From Stenotrophomonas humi (GTDB lineage Bacteria > Pseudomonadota > Gammaproteobacteria > Xanthomonadales > Xanthomonadaceae), in assembly GCF_001431415.1 (NCBI RefSeq), contig NZ_LDJI01000020.1:1-64000 (forward strand): a stretch of DNA of 64,000 nucleotides, in the 5' to 3' direction. The position numbers and the translations under genes are program-made. Below, piece by piece: positions 27,431-36,196 of the stretch (positions are counted from its first letter, which is position 1; the number at the start of each line of letters is the position of its first letter). Below the pieces are notes generated by a model. That model did not search any database, was not told the origin of the DNA, and saw only the letters and a program-made list of their open reading frames with translations.

Positions 27431-28326
27431 GCAGCGCCTCCACGTCGGCCGAACACGCGCTGCAGTGGTGCGTCGATGGGCTCGTCGAGGAAGGCGGTGT
27501 CATGGCGGATGCCGGCCGACTGCAAACGCGCATCCAGCGTGCGCCGTGCTTCGCCGAAGCGTGCGAGATAGTCGGCGCGTACGCTTGCGCCATCGCTCAG
27601 CAGCTCATCGCCGGTCTCGGGATCACGGAAGCGGTGGCCGTCGCGGAACGGGAAATCGCGCTCCTCAACGGTGAGCAGCTGCAGATGCACCACGTCACGA
27701 CCGGCCTTGGCCAGGCGTTCGGCCAGTTCAATCGTCGCCTTGTCGAAGCCGTCGCCGATCATCACCACCAGATCGTGCGCGCCGATGCGCTCCCAGATCG
27801 GCTTCAGCTGCTCCGCGCCGGGCCATTGCCCGCGTGCGTGCAGGCCATGCAGTTGCAGGTGCAGCCGGTCGCGCTGGCGCAGGCCGTTACCGGCCGGCAG
27901 CAATTGCAGGCCGTCGCCGTTGATGGCGATCAGCCCAAACGCATCGCCCTGTTGCAGGGCCAGTTCGACCACGCAACCGGCCAGTGCCTCGGCCGCGTGC
28001 AGCCGCGTCCACTCGCGGCGTGCCTGGTCGGCCTGTTGCATCGATGCCGTGGCATCGAGGATCAGCCACACGGTGAGCGGGCTCTCGCGTTCTGATTCAC
28101 GCACGAAGAAGCGGTCCGAGCGGGCGTACAGCTTCCAGTCGATCTGGCGCAGCTCATCGCCCGGTTCGTAGGCACGGTACTGCGCGAATTCCAACCCGGC
28201 GCCGCGGCTGCGGCTGGCATGCATGCCGATGCCACGGCTGCCGCTGGCCCGCTGCGGCCACAGGCGCAGCGCACGCAGGCGACTGCGCACGTCGGCGGGA
28301 ATCAGCGGTGGAGCCGGCGCCATCAC
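27427..28326 (-). CDS. DUF58 domain protein
   Basis: This 299-residue protein carries the DUF58 signature YEPGDELRQIDWKLYARSD near residues 51-69, followed by a vWA-like fold beginning LTVWLILDATASM, a MIDAS-type start (DATAS). DUF58 proteins work with MoxR AAA+ ATPases as cofactors for assembling metal centres or folding substrates. ATG codons at 28326 and 28323 are both possible. It follows the moxR stop by 13 bp and overlaps the next gene by 4 bp. Confidence 0.9.
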   Translation of the reverse strand: MMAPAPPLIPADVRSRLRALRLWPQRASGSRGIGMHASRSRGAGLEFAQYRAYEPGDELRQIDWKLYARSDRFFVRESERESPLTVWLILDATASMQQADQARREWTRLHAAEALAGCVVELALQQGDAFGLIAINGDGLQLLPAGNGLRQRDRLHLQLHGLHARGQWPGAEQLKPIWERIGAHDLVVMIGDGFDKATIELAERLAKAGRDVVHLQLLTVEERDFPFRDGHRFRDPETGDELLSDGASVRADYLARFGEARRTLDARLQSAGIRHDTAFLDEPIDAPLQRVFGRRGGAA

Positions 28327-28339
28327 TGCGAGTTGCCGA

Positions 28340-29329
28340 TCAGGCCGGGAACGGCATCGCGCGCAGCAGTGCGGCGATCACGTCATCGGCACTCTTCTGC
28401 TCGGCTTCGGCGGCGAACGACAACAGCAGGCGATGACGCATCACGGGTGCGGCCAGCGCCAGTACATCTTCCCGGGTAGCGGCGAAGCGCCCATGCAGCA
28501 ACGCACGCGCCTTGGATGCCAGTACCAGCGATTGGCCGGCACGCGGGCCAGCACCCCATTTGATCCAGGTGTTCACTTCGTGCGGCGCGCCCTCGCCGGG
28601 GCGGCTGGCGCGGACCAGGCGGGTGATCCAGCTCAGCAGATCGGGGCTGACATGCACGTCGCGCACCGCTGCCTGCAAGGCCTTGACCGACTCGGCGTCC
28701 ATCACCTTCGGCACCACGCCACCGCTGCTGCCGGTGGTCTGGGCGAGGATGTCACGCTCTTCGGCTTCAGTGGGATAGTCCACGCGCACATGCAACAGGA
28801 AGCGGTCCAACTGCGCTTCCGGCAGCGGATAGGTGCCAGCCTGTTCGATCGGGTTCTGCGTGGCCAGCACGAAGAACGGCGAGGGCAGTGTGTAAGTCGT
28901 TCCGGCGTAGCTGACGGTGCGTTCCTGCATCGCTTCCAGCAACGCGGCCTGTGTTTTTGGCGGGGTGCGATTGAGTTCGTCGGCCAGCAGCAGGTTGGTG
29001 AAGATCGGTCCTTGCTGGAAGCGGAACGCACGCTTGCCGGTGCCGTGGTCTTCTTCCAGCAGCTCGGTACCGAGGATGTCGCTGGGCATCAGGTCCGGAG
29101 TGAACTGCACGCGCCGGAACTGCAGCTCCAGTGCCTGCCCGAGCGAGCGCACCAGCAGCGTCTTGCCGAGACCGGGCGCGCCTTCCAGCAGGCAATGGCC
29201 GCCGGCCAGCAGGCCGATCAACAGCTGTTCAACGACTGCGTGCTGACCAACCACGGCCTGGGCCAGCGCACCGCGCAGTTCGCCCAGGCGGGGCAGCAGG
29301 GAATCGAGATCGTGGGTAGGAGCGGTCAT
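28340..29329 (-). CDS. MoxR family AAA+ ATPase
   Basis: This 329-residue AAA+ ATPase has Walker A GAPGLGKT (residues 50-57), Walker B LLADELNR near 114-121 and a sensor-type LATQNP near 154. MoxR proteins act as chaperone-like ATPases with vWA partners such as DUF58, here encoded 13 bp downstream. The gene lies between DUF4159 and DUF58 genes on the minus strand in a run of short gaps, so it is co-transcribed. Confidence 0.95.
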   Translation of the reverse strand: MTAPTHDLDSLLPRLGELRGALAQAVVGQHAVVEQLLIGLLAGGHCLLEGAPGLGKTLLVRSLGQALELQFRRVQFTPDLMPSDILGTELLEEDHGTGKRAFRFQQGPIFTNLLLADELNRTPPKTQAALLEAMQERTVSYAGTTYTLPSPFFVLATQNPIEQAGTYPLPEAQLDRFLLHVRVDYPTEAEERDILAQTTGSSGGVVPKVMDAESVKALQAAVRDVHVSPDLLSWITRLVRASRPGEGAPHEVNTWIKWGAGPRAGQSLVLASKARALLHGRFAATREDVLALAAPVMRHRLLLSFAAEAEQKSADDVIAALLRAMPFPA

Positions 29330-29345
29330 GCGGTCACCAGTGGGG

Positions 29346-30092
29346 TCAGTGCGTCAGTGCGTACATCACGATGTTCACGCCGAACTTGGTGTTGTCTTCG
29401 GCCAGGAAGCGCTTGTTGCGCCAGTCGTAGTCCCATTCGCAACCGTAGTCCTTGTTGCTGTAGAGCACGCCCAGGCGGCCATCGATGTCGATGCCCTTCA
29501 GATAGTCATGGACCAGATCGTCGCCCCAGCCATTGAGCTCGAAGCCGGTGGCGGGCGGGCCTTCGGGGAATTTGAAAAAGCTGTTGTACAGCGCGTGGTT
29601 GTTGGGCAGCTTCTTCAGGCCATTGGCACCGAAGATGCTGCGCATCTGCGCTTCGAACGAGGTGGCGAACAGACCGTCGATGTCGTGGTTGCAGTCATCG
29701 ACGAAAACGAAGCCGCCGTTGCGCACGTAGCGCTCGAAGTTGCGGCGCTCGTCGGGATTGAACTCGACCAGCTTGTGCCCGGCCAGGTAGCAGAACGGTG
29801 CGCGCAGCATCTTCGGGTCGGACAGCGCGATGACGTGCTCGGTGGGGTCCACGCGCAGCGTCGTGTAGTCCACCAGCGAGGTGATCAGGTTGGACGGCAT
29901 GCGCGCGTCCACGTCCCAGTCGCCGGAGTCGTACTTCAGGCGCGTGAACCAGAAGTCGTAGCGGCTGGCCTGTGCCTGCGCCCGTCCGGGCAACGCAGCC
30001 GCCACCGCGCCGCCAAGCAGCAGCTGCAGGAATTGCGCTCGCGTTAGTGGGGGCAGGGACAAAGGCAGGGAATCTCTGAAGCGCTGGAACAT
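29346..30092 (-). CDS. DUF4159 domain protein, exported
   Basis: The 248-residue protein has an N-terminal hydrophobic stretch (residues about 20-38, ending GRAQAQ) with one Arg upstream, so it is a Sec-type or weak Tat-type signal. The DUF4159 body follows, including FVFVDDCNHDIDGLF near residue 131. DUF4159 genes commonly precede moxR/DUF58/bat runs. It is preceded by a repeat-rich gap of 246 bp after the TldE-like gene and so may have its own promoter. Confidence 0.85.
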   Translation of the reverse strand: MFQRFRDSLPLSLPPLTRAQFLQLLLGGAVAAALPGRAQAQASRYDFWFTRLKYDSGDWDVDARMPSNLITSLVDYTTLRVDPTEHVIALSDPKMLRAPFCYLAGHKLVEFNPDERRNFERYVRNGGFVFVDDCNHDIDGLFATSFEAQMRSIFGANGLKKLPNNHALYNSFFKFPEGPPATGFELNGWGDDLVHDYLKGIDIDGRLGVLYSNKDYGCEWDYDWRNKRFLAEDNTKFGVNIVMYALTH

Positions 30093-30338
30093 AAGCCCCT
30101 CTCCCGCATGCGGGGTGAGAGGGGACGTTTGCGAACCATTGGTTCGCGGCCCGTCGAACGCCCTTGCGCCAGCGCAAGGGCTGGGGCGCGGAGCGGGGGT
30201 TGGGGTGAGGGCGCTCTGAAAGCACGTAGAGCAGGATCTGCCCTCATCCGCCCTTCGGGCACCTTCTCCCGCAAGCGGGAGAAGGGATGAAGCAACAGCT
30301 CAAAGCAACAGCTCAAAGCAACGGCTCAAGCCAAGCTG
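30093..30338. repeat. Repeat-rich gap: hairpin elements and 13-bp triplet
   Basis: Four repeats fill this gap. GCCCCTCTCCCGCATGCGGGG (30095-30115) and CCCTTGCGCCAGCGCAAGGG (30161-30180) are hairpins. CCCTCATCCGCCCTTCGGGC with CTTCTCCCGCAAGCGGGAGAAGGG (30241-30287) is the second repeat type. Last, AAGCAACAGCTCA occurs three times in tandem at 30290-30328 (third copy with one change). No gene was seen. Confidence 0.75.
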
Positions 30339-31673
30339 TTACACCGCATCGGACAACGACGAGAACGTGAAATCACGCAGTTTCATCGGCGGGATCATCA
30401 TCACGAAGCTGGACTCGTCGCCGGCCACGCGCACCGGCTTGCCCAGTTCGTCGATGTTGTTGAGCATGATCACCGGCGATTCGTTGAAGCGGAAATTCTT
30501 CACCGGATGCTTGATCTGGCCGTTCTCGATGTAGAACGTGCCGTCGCGGGTCAGGCCGGTCAGCAGCACGGTCTGCGGGTCCACCATGCGGATGTACCAG
30601 GTGCGGGTGACCAGGATGCCCTTCTCGGTGCCGCGTACCAGCTCGGCGATGGACTTGGTGCCGCCGCCCATCAACAGGTTGCCAGCGCTGGCCTTGGCCG
30701 TCTTGCCCTGCTTCTGGGCCCAGTAGCGCGAGTAATCCAGGTTGGCGATCTTGCCGTTCTCGATGATGGCGATGCGCTCACGCGGCATGCCTTCGCCATC
30801 CCACGGCAACACTGCGGCATCGGGGTGCCATGGGTCGGCGAACAGATTCACCTGCGGATCGTAGACCTGCTCGCCCAGCTTGTTGCCGCCGCCCTTCTTG
30901 GACAGGAAGCTGCGGCCTTCATCGGCGGAGCGTGCACTGAAGAAATTCATCATGAAGCTGATCAGGCCGGCTGCAGCTGCCGGTTCCAGGATCACCGTGT
31001 ACTTGCCCGGCTCCAGCGCTTTTGCTTCGGCCGATTCGGTGGCCTTGCGCTTGGCAATCTCGATGTCCTGATCGGCCTTGAAGTCGGCAGCATTGGCGAG
31101 GTTGCGGCCCACCCAGCCCGAGCCACGACCGTCTTCGGTGCGCACAGTGCAGGTGTAGTTGAAGTTGGTGGTCTTCTGGTAGCCGAAGTTGCCATTGCTG
31201 TTGGCGATGGCGACAAAACCGTTGCCGTCTTCCAGGAAGCCGGCGGCGATCAGGCCATGACCACGGCACGGTGCGATCGAATCGGCCGCCACCTTGGCGC
31301 GGAAATCCGGGTCGATGGCGGCGGTGGATGCGCTGAAGGTCGGGCTGGCGGTGTAGTTCTGCTTGCCGATGGCCGGCATGAACTCGGGATTTTCCGGTGC
31401 CAGCCTGGCCAGGTCTTCGGCGCGGCGTACCACGCGTTCCAGTGAGGCGTCGTCGAACTCGTTGATCGAGGCCGTGCCCACGCGCTTGCCAAAGGCCACC
31501 TGCACGGCCAGTTCGGCATTGCTGACGATGCCGCTGGTGGACACGTTGTTCAGTGCGAAACGGATGTTGCCGTCGACCGAGCCGGCCAGCGTGGCGGTGC
31601 ATTCATCGGCCTTGGACAGCGCGATGACCTTGTCCAGGATGGCCTTGGCTTCCTGTTCGGTGAAGATGCTCAT
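30339..31673 (-). CDS. TldE/PmbA-like peptidase-family subunit
   Basis: This 444-residue protein has the PmbA/TldD fold: an N-terminal region with SKADECTATLAG and the C-terminal half, including EPGKYTVILEPAAAAGL. It lacks the HExxxH zinc motif of TldD at the matching site, so it is the TldE-type, probably non-catalytic partner. No signal peptide is seen, although the two TldD paralogues upstream have Tat signals. It starts 22 bp past the second TldD stop on the same strand, so the three are co-transcribed. Confidence 0.88.
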   Translation of the reverse strand: MSIFTEQEAKAILDKVIALSKADECTATLAGSVDGNIRFALNNVSTSGIVSNAELAVQVAFGKRVGTASINEFDDASLERVVRRAEDLARLAPENPEFMPAIGKQNYTASPTFSASTAAIDPDFRAKVAADSIAPCRGHGLIAAGFLEDGNGFVAIANSNGNFGYQKTTNFNYTCTVRTEDGRGSGWVGRNLANAADFKADQDIEIAKRKATESAEAKALEPGKYTVILEPAAAAGLISFMMNFFSARSADEGRSFLSKKGGGNKLGEQVYDPQVNLFADPWHPDAAVLPWDGEGMPRERIAIIENGKIANLDYSRYWAQKQGKTAKASAGNLLMGGGTKSIAELVRGTEKGILVTRTWYIRMVDPQTVLLTGLTRDGTFYIENGQIKHPVKNFRFNESPVIMLNNIDELGKPVRVAGDESSFVMMIPPMKLRDFTFSSLSDAV

Positions 31674-31695
31674 GGTTCTGAAAGCTCCTTGACGA

Positions 31696-33330
31696 TCAGC
31701 CGAGGCTGCGCGCGGTATTGATGACATTGATGCCGTCGAAACGGGCGGTGGACGAGCCGTGCGACACCGCCGAGACCTGGCCCGGCTGGCCCTTGCCGTC
31801 GAAGAATGAACCGCCCAGGCGGTAATCGCGTTCGTCGGCCACGGCGCTGCAGGCGTTCCAGAATTCCGGCGTGCGGATCTGGTAGGCCACGTCCTCGAGC
31901 ATGTGGGTGATCTGGCCGTTCTTGATCTCGTAGAACAGCTGCCCACCGAACTGCGCGTTGTAACGCTGCTGGTCGATGGAGAAAGAACCATCACCGATGA
32001 TGTAGATGCCGTTTTCCACGTTCTTGACCAGATCGGCCACAGACAGCGGCGCCTTGCCCGGTGCCATTGACACGTTGGCCATGCGCTGGAACTGCACGCT
32101 GGACCACGAATCGGCATAGCAGCAGCCATCGGATTCGGTCTTGCCGAGGATGTGTGCCTGGTCGCGGATGGTCTGGTAATCGACCAGCTTGCCGTCGGTG
32201 ATCAGGTCCCAGCGCTTGGTCTTGACGCCTTCGTCGTCGTAGGCGACCGCGCCGAGCGAGCCGGGCTGGGTCTTGTCGGCGAACATGGTGACCTTGTCGC
32301 TGCCGTACTGGAAACGCTGCTCGCGCTTGTCCAGCGTGGCGAAGCTGGTGCCGGCGTAGTTGGCTTCGTAGCCGAGCACGCGGTCCAGTTCCAGCGGGTG
32401 GCCGACTGCTTCGTGGATCGTCAGCCAGGTGTGCGACGGATCGAGCACCAGGTCGTACTTGCCCGGCTTGACCGACGGCGCCTTCAGCTTTTCCTGCGCG
32501 TGCTTGGCCGCGGCGATGGCATCTTCGCGCATGTCATAGGACTGTCCATAGACGGTCACGCCGTTGGGCAGCACGGTCTTGGCCGAAGCATCGCCGTCCA
32601 GATATTCAAAGCCCAGGCCCATTGGCGAGGACAGCCCGCCACGGGTGCGGAACTTGCCGCTGGCCTTGTCAATGGCGGTGACCGTCATCGGTGCCCAGAT
32701 GCGGTGCACATCCTGGTCGATGTAGGAGCCGTCGGTCGAGGCGAAGTACTTCTGTTCGTTGACCAGGAACAACATCGAATTGACGAAGCTGGCGCCTGCG
32801 CCCATGGCGGCGGCATTCACGCCCAGCAGCAGGTCGGCCTTGTCCTTGATCGGCACTTCCATCGCGTTCTTCTTGATCGGCGTGCGCCAGCTCACCTCGC
32901 CGTAGCCCGGCGCCTTGGCGAACTGCACCGGTGCGGTCTGCACCTTGGCGTTGGCCTTGGCGATGGCGGCAGCCTGCTGCGCGGCCTTGACCACGCCGGC
33001 CGGGCTGAGGTCGTTGGTGGCGGCAAAGCCCCAGGCGCCGTTGACGATCACACGGATGCCGGTGCCGGTGGATTCGGTGTTCACCACGTTCTGGACCTTG
33101 TCCTCACGGGTGATGACGAACTGGCGCAGGTAGCGGCCGATGCGTACGTCGCAATAGCTGGCACCGGCGGCCCGGGCCGCATTCAGTGCGTCATCGGCCA
33201 GGCGCTTTTTCAGTGCCGGGTCGAGTACGGTGAGCAGCTGTTCGGCGGCAATGGCCTTGCCGAAGAAGCCGGGCACCATCAGGCCACCGGCAGTGAGCCC
33301 GGTCAGGGCGAGGAAGTCACGTCTTTGCAA
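31696..33330 (-). CDS. Tat-exported TldD-type metallopeptidase, copy 2
   Basis: This 544-residue protein starts with a Tat signal peptide, MQRRDFLALTGLTAGG, with RRDF at residues 3-6 and cleavage near AIAA at residues 26-29. The body is TldD-type, with the zinc motif HEAVGH near residue 310 and the Cys in FWNACSA near residue 488. TldD/TldE pairs process peptides in the cytoplasm in E. coli; an exported form is different. It closely resembles copy 1 (33730). The start is certain from the Tat signal. Confidence 0.92.
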   Translation of the reverse strand: MQRRDFLALTGLTAGGLMVPGFFGKAIAAEQLLTVLDPALKKRLADDALNAARAAGASYCDVRIGRYLRQFVITREDKVQNVVNTESTGTGIRVIVNGAWGFAATNDLSPAGVVKAAQQAAAIAKANAKVQTAPVQFAKAPGYGEVSWRTPIKKNAMEVPIKDKADLLLGVNAAAMGAGASFVNSMLFLVNEQKYFASTDGSYIDQDVHRIWAPMTVTAIDKASGKFRTRGGLSSPMGLGFEYLDGDASAKTVLPNGVTVYGQSYDMREDAIAAAKHAQEKLKAPSVKPGKYDLVLDPSHTWLTIHEAVGHPLELDRVLGYEANYAGTSFATLDKREQRFQYGSDKVTMFADKTQPGSLGAVAYDDEGVKTKRWDLITDGKLVDYQTIRDQAHILGKTESDGCCYADSWSSVQFQRMANVSMAPGKAPLSVADLVKNVENGIYIIGDGSFSIDQQRYNAQFGGQLFYEIKNGQITHMLEDVAYQIRTPEFWNACSAVADERDYRLGGSFFDGKGQPGQVSAVSHGSSTARFDGINVINTARSLG

Positions 33331-33729
33331 GGCTGCTCTCCAATGGCACGGCCCGCGTGGCGGGCGTTACGGCAACGAACGACGATGGCTTCGCGGTGTT
33401 CTGCGAACCCTTCGATTCTTGCGGGCACACGATTGCAGCGGTAGTGACTTTAGACATGGGTGGGCAACATTCTGGAGATCAACGGCGCTCCCTCATCCGC
33501 CCTTCGGGAACTTTGCTCGGTGCCTCGGCCGCACATAGCGCGCGCGGCGTTCAGTCATGCGTGAGCCGGTGGCTCGCGGGCCGCATGCCTTCACCCCGCA
33601 TGAGGGAGAAGGGGGAAGGCAGCTTGAATTTTCGAGTCCACGAGGCGCTTGAAGCTCGCGGTAAAGCAATCCCTTCTCCCGTTCACGGGAGAAGGTGCCC
33701 GAAGAGCGGATGAGGGCAGCGCTTCGTTC
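33331..33729. other. 399-bp repeat-bearing gap between two tldD paralogues
   Basis: No gene was seen. It holds a partial CCCTCATCCGCCCTTCGGGAA copy at 33490-33510, CCGCATGAGGGAGAAGGGGG near 33596-33615, and a full CCCTTCTCCCGTTCACGGGAGAAGG hairpin with GATGAGGG at 33671-33716. The copy 2 gene starts on its left, so a promoter may lie here. Confidence 0.55.
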
Positions 33730-35358
33730 TTACCCCAGCGATCGTGCCGTATTGATGATGTTTACCCCGTCAAAGCGCGTCGTTGCCGAACCATGCGATA
33801 CCGCCGACACCTGGCCCGGCTGGCCCTTGCCGTCGAAGAACGAACCGCCCAGGCGGAAATCGCGTTCATCGCAGATCGCGCTGCACGCATTCCAGAACTC
33901 CGGCGTGCGGATCTGGTAGGCGGCGTCCTCGACCATGCCGGTGATCTCGCCGTTCTTGATCTGGTAGCAGAGCTGCCCACCGAACTGCGCGTTGTAGCGC
34001 TGCTGGTCGATCGAATACGAACCGCGGCCGTGGATGTAGATGCCGTTCTCCACGTTCTTGACCATCTGCGCCGGGGTCAGCGGCGTCCTGCCCGGTGCCA
34101 GCGACACATTGGCCATGCGCTGGAACTGCACGCTCTTCCACGAATCGGCGTAGCTGCAGCCGTGCGATGCGTTCTCGCCGAGGATGTGCACCTCGTCGCG
34201 GGTGGCCTGGAAGTTGACCAGGATGCCATCCTTGACCAGGTCCCAGCGGCGGCACTTCACGCCTTCATCGTCATAGCCCACCGCGCCCAGGCTGTATGGC
34301 TCGGTCTTGTCGGCGGTGAAGTTGACGATGTCGCTGCCCCAGCGATAACCCGCGTCGCGCTTGTCCAGCGTGGCGAAGCTGGTGCCGGCGTAGTTGGCTT
34401 CGTAGCCGAGCACGCGGTCCAGCTCCAGCGGGTGGCCGACGTTCTCGTGGATGGTCAGGAACAGGTTGGACGGGTCCAGCACCAGGTCGTACTTGCCCGG
34501 TTTCACCGACGGAGCGGTGAGCTTCTCGCGCGCCTGCCTGGCGGCGGCAATGGCGTCCTCCACCGGATCATAGGAGCGCCCGTAGGCGACCAAGCCGCCG
34601 GGCAGCTGGTGCTTGTCGGCGGCATTGCCGTCGAGGAACTCCCAGCCCATGCCGGCCGGTGCGGACAGCCCTGCGCGGGTGCGGAACTTGCCGCTGGCCT
34701 TGTCGATGGCGGTGGCGGTGAACGGCAACCAGATGCGATGCACGTCCTGGTCGATCCACGAACCGTCGCTGGAGGCGAAGTACTTCTGCTCGTTGACCAG
34801 GAACAACTGCGAGTTGATGAAGTTGGCGCCGGCATTGATCGCGGCGGCGTTGATCGACAGCAGCAGGTCCACCTTGTCCTTGACCGGCACCGCCATCGCG
34901 TTGTGCCGGATCGGCGTCTTCCATTGCACCTCGCCGACGCCCGGCGTCGGTGCCAGCTGCACCGGCTTGGTCTGGATTTTCGCGTTGGCCTTGGCAATGG
35001 CCACGGCCTGGGCCACGGCGGCGGCAATGCCCTGCGGGTTGGTCTGGTTGCTGGCGGCAAAGCCCCAGGCGCCATCGACGATCACGCGGATGCCCACGCC
35101 AGCGGATTCGCTGTTGGTGACGTTCTGCACCTTGTCCTCGCGGGTGACGATGGCCTGGTTGAGGTAGCGGCCGATGCGCACGTCGCAATAGCTGGCGCCA
35201 CCGCGCTTGGCCAGTGCCAGCACGGTGTCGGCCAGTGCTTTCTTCTTGGCCACGTCCACCGGCGCCAGCAGTTCCTCGGCGGCGATCAGGCGGGCGTTGG
35301 GCAGCATGAAACCGGCGAGGCCGAGGCCGGATAGCGCGAGAAAATGACGGCGTTGCAT
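33730..35358 (-). CDS. Tat-exported TldD-type metallopeptidase, copy 1
   Basis: The 542-residue protein has a Tat signal, MQRRHFLALSGLGLAGFMLP, with RRHF at residues 3-6 and cleavage near residue 25. The TldD body contains HENVGH near residue 310, where copy 2 has HEAVGH, and a conserved Cys in FWNACSA near residue 486. Copies 1 and 2 share long near-identical blocks, such as the HPLELDRVLGYEANYAG region, and so look like a tandem duplication. The start at 35358 is preferred over an upstream in-frame ATG because of the Tat signal. The promoter is shared with the methyltransferase gene upstream. Confidence 0.92.
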   Translation of the reverse strand: MQRRHFLALSGLGLAGFMLPNARLIAAEELLAPVDVAKKKALADTVLALAKRGGASYCDVRIGRYLNQAIVTREDKVQNVTNSESAGVGIRVIVDGAWGFAASNQTNPQGIAAAVAQAVAIAKANAKIQTKPVQLAPTPGVGEVQWKTPIRHNAMAVPVKDKVDLLLSINAAAINAGANFINSQLFLVNEQKYFASSDGSWIDQDVHRIWLPFTATAIDKASGKFRTRAGLSAPAGMGWEFLDGNAADKHQLPGGLVAYGRSYDPVEDAIAAARQAREKLTAPSVKPGKYDLVLDPSNLFLTIHENVGHPLELDRVLGYEANYAGTSFATLDKRDAGYRWGSDIVNFTADKTEPYSLGAVGYDDEGVKCRRWDLVKDGILVNFQATRDEVHILGENASHGCSYADSWKSVQFQRMANVSLAPGRTPLTPAQMVKNVENGIYIHGRGSYSIDQQRYNAQFGGQLCYQIKNGEITGMVEDAAYQIRTPEFWNACSAICDERDFRLGGSFFDGKGQPGQVSAVSHGSATTRFDGVNIINTARSLG

Positions 35359-35440
35359 GGTGGGGCAGGACTCCGATGGGGCGACGGCAGGCATCGCACG
35401 TAACCACTGAATCTCGACGGCAACCGGTCCTGCGCACAAG

Positions 35441-35452
35441 TGACCATGGTCA
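35441..35452. promoter_or_regulatory. Perfect 12-bp palindrome in a divergent promoter
   Basis: TGACCATGGTCA is fully symmetric and lies between the divergent tldD copy 1 and methyltransferase genes. It has partial resemblance to CRP/Clp half-sites (GTGA ... TCA), with weaker matching than the amidase site. Function unknown. Confidence 0.35.
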
Positions 35453-35514
35453 TGCGTGGGCGCAAACCTGCCGCGCGGGCACAATCATCGCCTGCATCCC
35501 CGGGTCCCGCCGCA

Positions 35515-36156
35515 ATGAACACCAAGCCCTACGCCGAATCCTGCGATCGCAACCGCGAGCCAATTCTTGCCGAGCTGCAACGGCATCTCGGCGATGCCCG
35601 GCATGTGCTGGAGATCGGCAGTGGCACCGGGCAGCACACGGTGCATTTCGCCGCGGCAATGCCGTGGCTGCGCTGGCAGGCCAGCGATCACCCCGATTAC
35701 CTGCCGGGCATCGGATTGTGGTTGCAGGACGCGGCCTTGCCGAACACACCGCCGGCCATCGCCTTGCAGGCGGTCACCGGCGAAATGCCGGGGCTTCAGC
35801 CGCTGCCACTGTTGCCGCAGGCCGGTGATACAAGTGGTTTCGATGCGGTGTTCACCGCCAACACGCTGCACATCATGGGCTGGGACAACGTGCAGGCCCT
35901 GTTCGCCGGGCTGCCTGCGCTGATGGCACCGCAGGCCCTGTTCATCGCCTACGGCCCGTTCAATTACGGTGGTGGGTTCACCAGCGACAGCAACCGGAAT
36001 TTCGATGGCTGGCTGAAAGCGCGTGATCCGCGTTCGGGCATCCGCGATTTCGAAGCGGTGGATGCGCTGGCTCATGCGCAAGGGCTGATGCTGCGCGAGG
36101 ACGTCACCATGCCGGCCAACAACCGCCTGTTGATCTGGCAGCGCATGCCCGGGTGA
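35515..36156 (+). CDS. DUF938 SAM-dependent methyltransferase
   Basis: This 213-residue protein has the SAM-binding motif VLEIGSGTGQH near residues 22-32 and the DUF938 pattern (NREPIL start, then FTANTLHIMGW near 115). It belongs to class I methyltransferases; the substrate is unknown. The start at 35515 (MNTKPYAESCDRN) fits the family and avoids a non-homologous extension. Confidence 0.9.
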   Translation: MNTKPYAESCDRNREPILAELQRHLGDARHVLEIGSGTGQHTVHFAAAMPWLRWQASDHPDYLPGIGLWLQDAALPNTPPAIALQAVTGEMPGLQPLPLLPQAGDTSGFDAVFTANTLHIMGWDNVQALFAGLPALMAPQALFIAYGPFNYGGGFTSDSNRNFDGWLKARDPRSGIRDFEAVDALAHAQGLMLREDVTMPANNRLLIWQRMPG

Positions 36157-36196
36157 ATGCGGGCTAGGATGCAGAATCTTCCGGGGAGGGTGGGGC

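Noticed and set aside
30095..30287. CRISPR-like array
   Set aside because: The repeats are of different types and are not evenly spaced; no cas gene is near.
33649..35334. 561-codon plus-strand frame opposite tldD copy 1
   Set aside because: It repeats the composition of an antisense frame of a TldD gene, and the same shadow appears opposite copy 2.
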